Shown piece by piece: positions 62,781-64,000 of a stretch of 64,000 nt of DNA. The DNA is from Massilia aurea (GTDB taxonomy: Bacteria; Pseudomonadota; Gammaproteobacteria; Burkholderiales; Burkholderiaceae_D): NCBI RefSeq assembly GCF_014200505.1, contig NZ_JACHBX010000002.1, forward strand, positions 744,001 through 808,000. Reading direction: 5' to 3'. Below the pieces are notes generated by a model. The model worked only from the letters and a program-made list of their open reading frames with translations, ran no database searches and was not told the DNA's origin. How positions within the stretch are numbered: position 1 is the first letter of the stretch; each line of letters opens with the position of its first letter. The position numbers were made by a program, and so were the translations under genes.

Positions 62781-64000
62781 TTGCTTCCCAACCTGAACAA
62801 ACGCACTTTCACGCTCGGCATGGCCAGCGCCGTCGCCCTGGGCCTGGCGGCCTGCGGCACCAAGCCCACCAAACCGGGCGCCGCAACTTTCATCGGTGGC
62901 AATGAGCCGCCGGCCGCGCCGCGCGAGTTTCGCGCCGCCTGGGTGTCCACCGTCGCCAATATCGACTGGCCCAGCCGACCGAACCTGAGCGCCGCCAAGC
63001 AGCAGCAGGAAGTGCTCGCCATCCTCGACCGCGCCCAGGCCATGAACCTGAACGCGATCGTGCTGCAGGTGCGCCCGGCCGCCGACACCATCTATCCGTC
63101 GAACCTCGAGCCGTGGACCGAATACCTGAGCGGCATCCAGGGCAAGGCGCCGCAGCCGTTCTACGATCCGCTCGCGTACTGGATCACCGAAGCGCATGCG
63201 CGCGGCATCGAGTTGCACGCCTGGTTCAATCCCTACCGCGCGCGGATGGACGCTTCGCGCGGCCAGTCGGCGCCGAACCACATCACCAACACCAATCCGG
63301 CCGTCGTCAAACGCTACGGCAAATTCATGTGGATGGACCCGGGCGAGCCGGCCGCCGTCAAGCAGACGCTCGACGTGATCCTCGACGTCGTGCGCCGCTA
63401 CGACATCGACGGCGTGCACATCGACGATTATTTTTATCCGTACCCGATCGACGCCGCGCCGCAGGTGGCCGGCAACGCCGCGGCCCTGGACGGGCGCCCC
63501 GGCACGCGCGAACTGGACTTCCCGGACGATCCGGCCTGGCACCGCTACCTGGCCGGTGGCGGCCAGCTCGATCGCGCCAACTGGCGCCGCGACAACGTCA
63601 ACCGCCTGATCGAAGCCATGTACAAGGGCATCCACGCCGAAAAGAGCTGGGTGCGTTTCGGCATCAGCCCGTTCGGCCTGGGCCGTCCGGACCGCCGCCC
63701 GCCCGGCATCAACGGCTTCTCGCAGTACGACAAGCTGTATGCCGACGCCGAGCTGTGGCTCGAGAAAGGCTGGGTCGATTACTTTGTGCCGCAGCTGTAC
63801 TGGCCGATCAAGCCGCCGGGCCAGGCTTACGACGTGCTGCTCGATTACTGGATCAGACAAAATCCGCAGCGCCGCCACATCTGGCCAGGCCTGTTCACCA
63901 GCCGCATCGGCGCAGCGACCAAGGGCTACGAGCCGCAGGAGGTGCTGGCCCAGGTCGACGTGACCCGTACGCGGCCGCTGGCCACCGGCCACGTCCACTT
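62781..64000 (+). CDS. GHL10-family (DUF187) glycoside hydrolase-like lipoprotein, partial
   Basis: Open from a TTG at 62781 (AAGGAG nine bases before) to the window end, 406 codons visible. Lipoprotein signal with lipobox GLAAC (Cys25), then FRAAWVSTVANIDWPS, MNLNAIVLQVRPAADTIYPS, WFNPYRAR and YDIDGVHIDDYFYPYP (about 203-218), all typical of the YngK/GHL10 family. Possibly a glycosidase acting on peptidoglycan-derived glycans at the envelope. No stop in the window. Confidence 0.88.
   Translation, partial: MLPNLNKRTFTLGMASAVALGLAACGTKPTKPGAATFIGGNEPPAAPREFRAAWVSTVANIDWPSRPNLSAAKQQQEVLAILDRAQAMNLNAIVLQVRPAADTIYPSNLEPWTEYLSGIQGKAPQPFYDPLAYWITEAHARGIELHAWFNPYRARMDASRGQSAPNHITNTNPAVVKRYGKFMWMDPGEPAAVKQTLDVILDVVRRYDIDGVHIDDYFYPYPIDAAPQVAGNAAALDGRPGTRELDFPDDPAWHRYLAGGGQLDRANWRRDNVNRLIEAMYKGIHAEKSWVRFGISPFGLGRPDRRPPGINGFSQYDKLYADAELWLEKGWVDYFVPQLYWPIKPPGQAYDVLLDYWIRQNPQRRHIWPGLFTSRIGAATKGYEPQEVLAQVDVTRTRPLATGHVH

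Noticed and set aside
61389..63998. Very long minus-strand frame opposite murQ, the permease and GHL10
   Set aside because: It crosses three well-supported plus-strand genes, and its translation is of the same Arg/Gln/His-rich shadow type.

Overview
The window looks like a chromosomal segment of a high-GC betaproteobacterium, most likely an Oxalobacteraceae member of the Massilia/Telluria type. This is inferred from gene content and order: a liu leucine-degradation cluster combined with bioAFDB, the rsmI/lpoA/yraN/diaA/dolP block, ybeD-lipB-lipA, and GGGTCAGAGTCGAATT-type repeats. No 16S gene is present, so the genus is not proven. Most of the window is densely packed core genome with short accessory patches.

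Layout. 0-6.4 kb: a coiled-coil protein and part of a type VI secretion locus (tssK divergent from tssE-tssF-tssG), then a DUF2750 protein. 6.4-16.2 kb: a hybrid histidine kinase, a PhoX phosphatase behind a three-repeat Pho box, the argP/argO regulator-exporter pair, an exported amidohydrolase, a 440-bp cluster of inverted REP-like repeats, a quinone-reductase-like dehydrogenase and nfsB. 16.2-24.7 kb: small metabolic and membrane genes (DUF6624, GNAT, glutaminyl cyclase, dehydrogenase, SDR-DoxX fusion, MpaB-like, DUF808), an orphan BrnA-like antitoxin, HU and a LysE exporter. 24.8-28.8 kb: a FecR/DUF6600 protein and the lipoate genes ybeD-lipB-lipA, closed by a perfect 42-bp palindrome. 28.9-37.3 kb: a GMC oxidoreductase and a redox/electrophile-type island (pirin, half-size MFS protein, second pirin, LysR regulator, DoxX, two SDRs, FMN reductase), with two near-identical dyad operators that suggest one LysR regulon.

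37.4-44.6 kb: a SUV3-like RNA helicase, a thioesterase, a TlpA-like thioredoxin, the envelope/replication block dolP-diaA-yraN-lpoA divergent from rsmI, and a tRNA-Pro(TGG) with its own promoter and terminator. 44.6-55.6 kb: leucine/isovalerate degradation (liuB, liuC, liuD, liuE) with the complete bioA-bioF-bioD-bioB operon embedded in it, so biotin synthesis sits inside the operon of a biotin-dependent carboxylase. 55.6-56.8 kb: a YchJ protein carrying an in-frame palindromic insertion, then an AT-richer toxin-antitoxin pair. 56.8-64 kb: a D-amino-acid dehydrogenase and a cell-wall sugar salvage cluster (serine hydrolase, GntR regulator, murQ, AmpG/MurT-like permease, GHL10 glycosidase running off the end).

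No CRISPR array, prophage, integrase or intact insertion sequence was seen. The most interesting items are the REP-like repeat cluster, the two shared operators around the pirin/LysR/DoxX/SDR island with its half-size MFS protein, the bio-inside-liu arrangement, the palindrome inside ychJ, the bacterial SUV3-like helicase, and the MurNAc salvage cluster that continues beyond the window.
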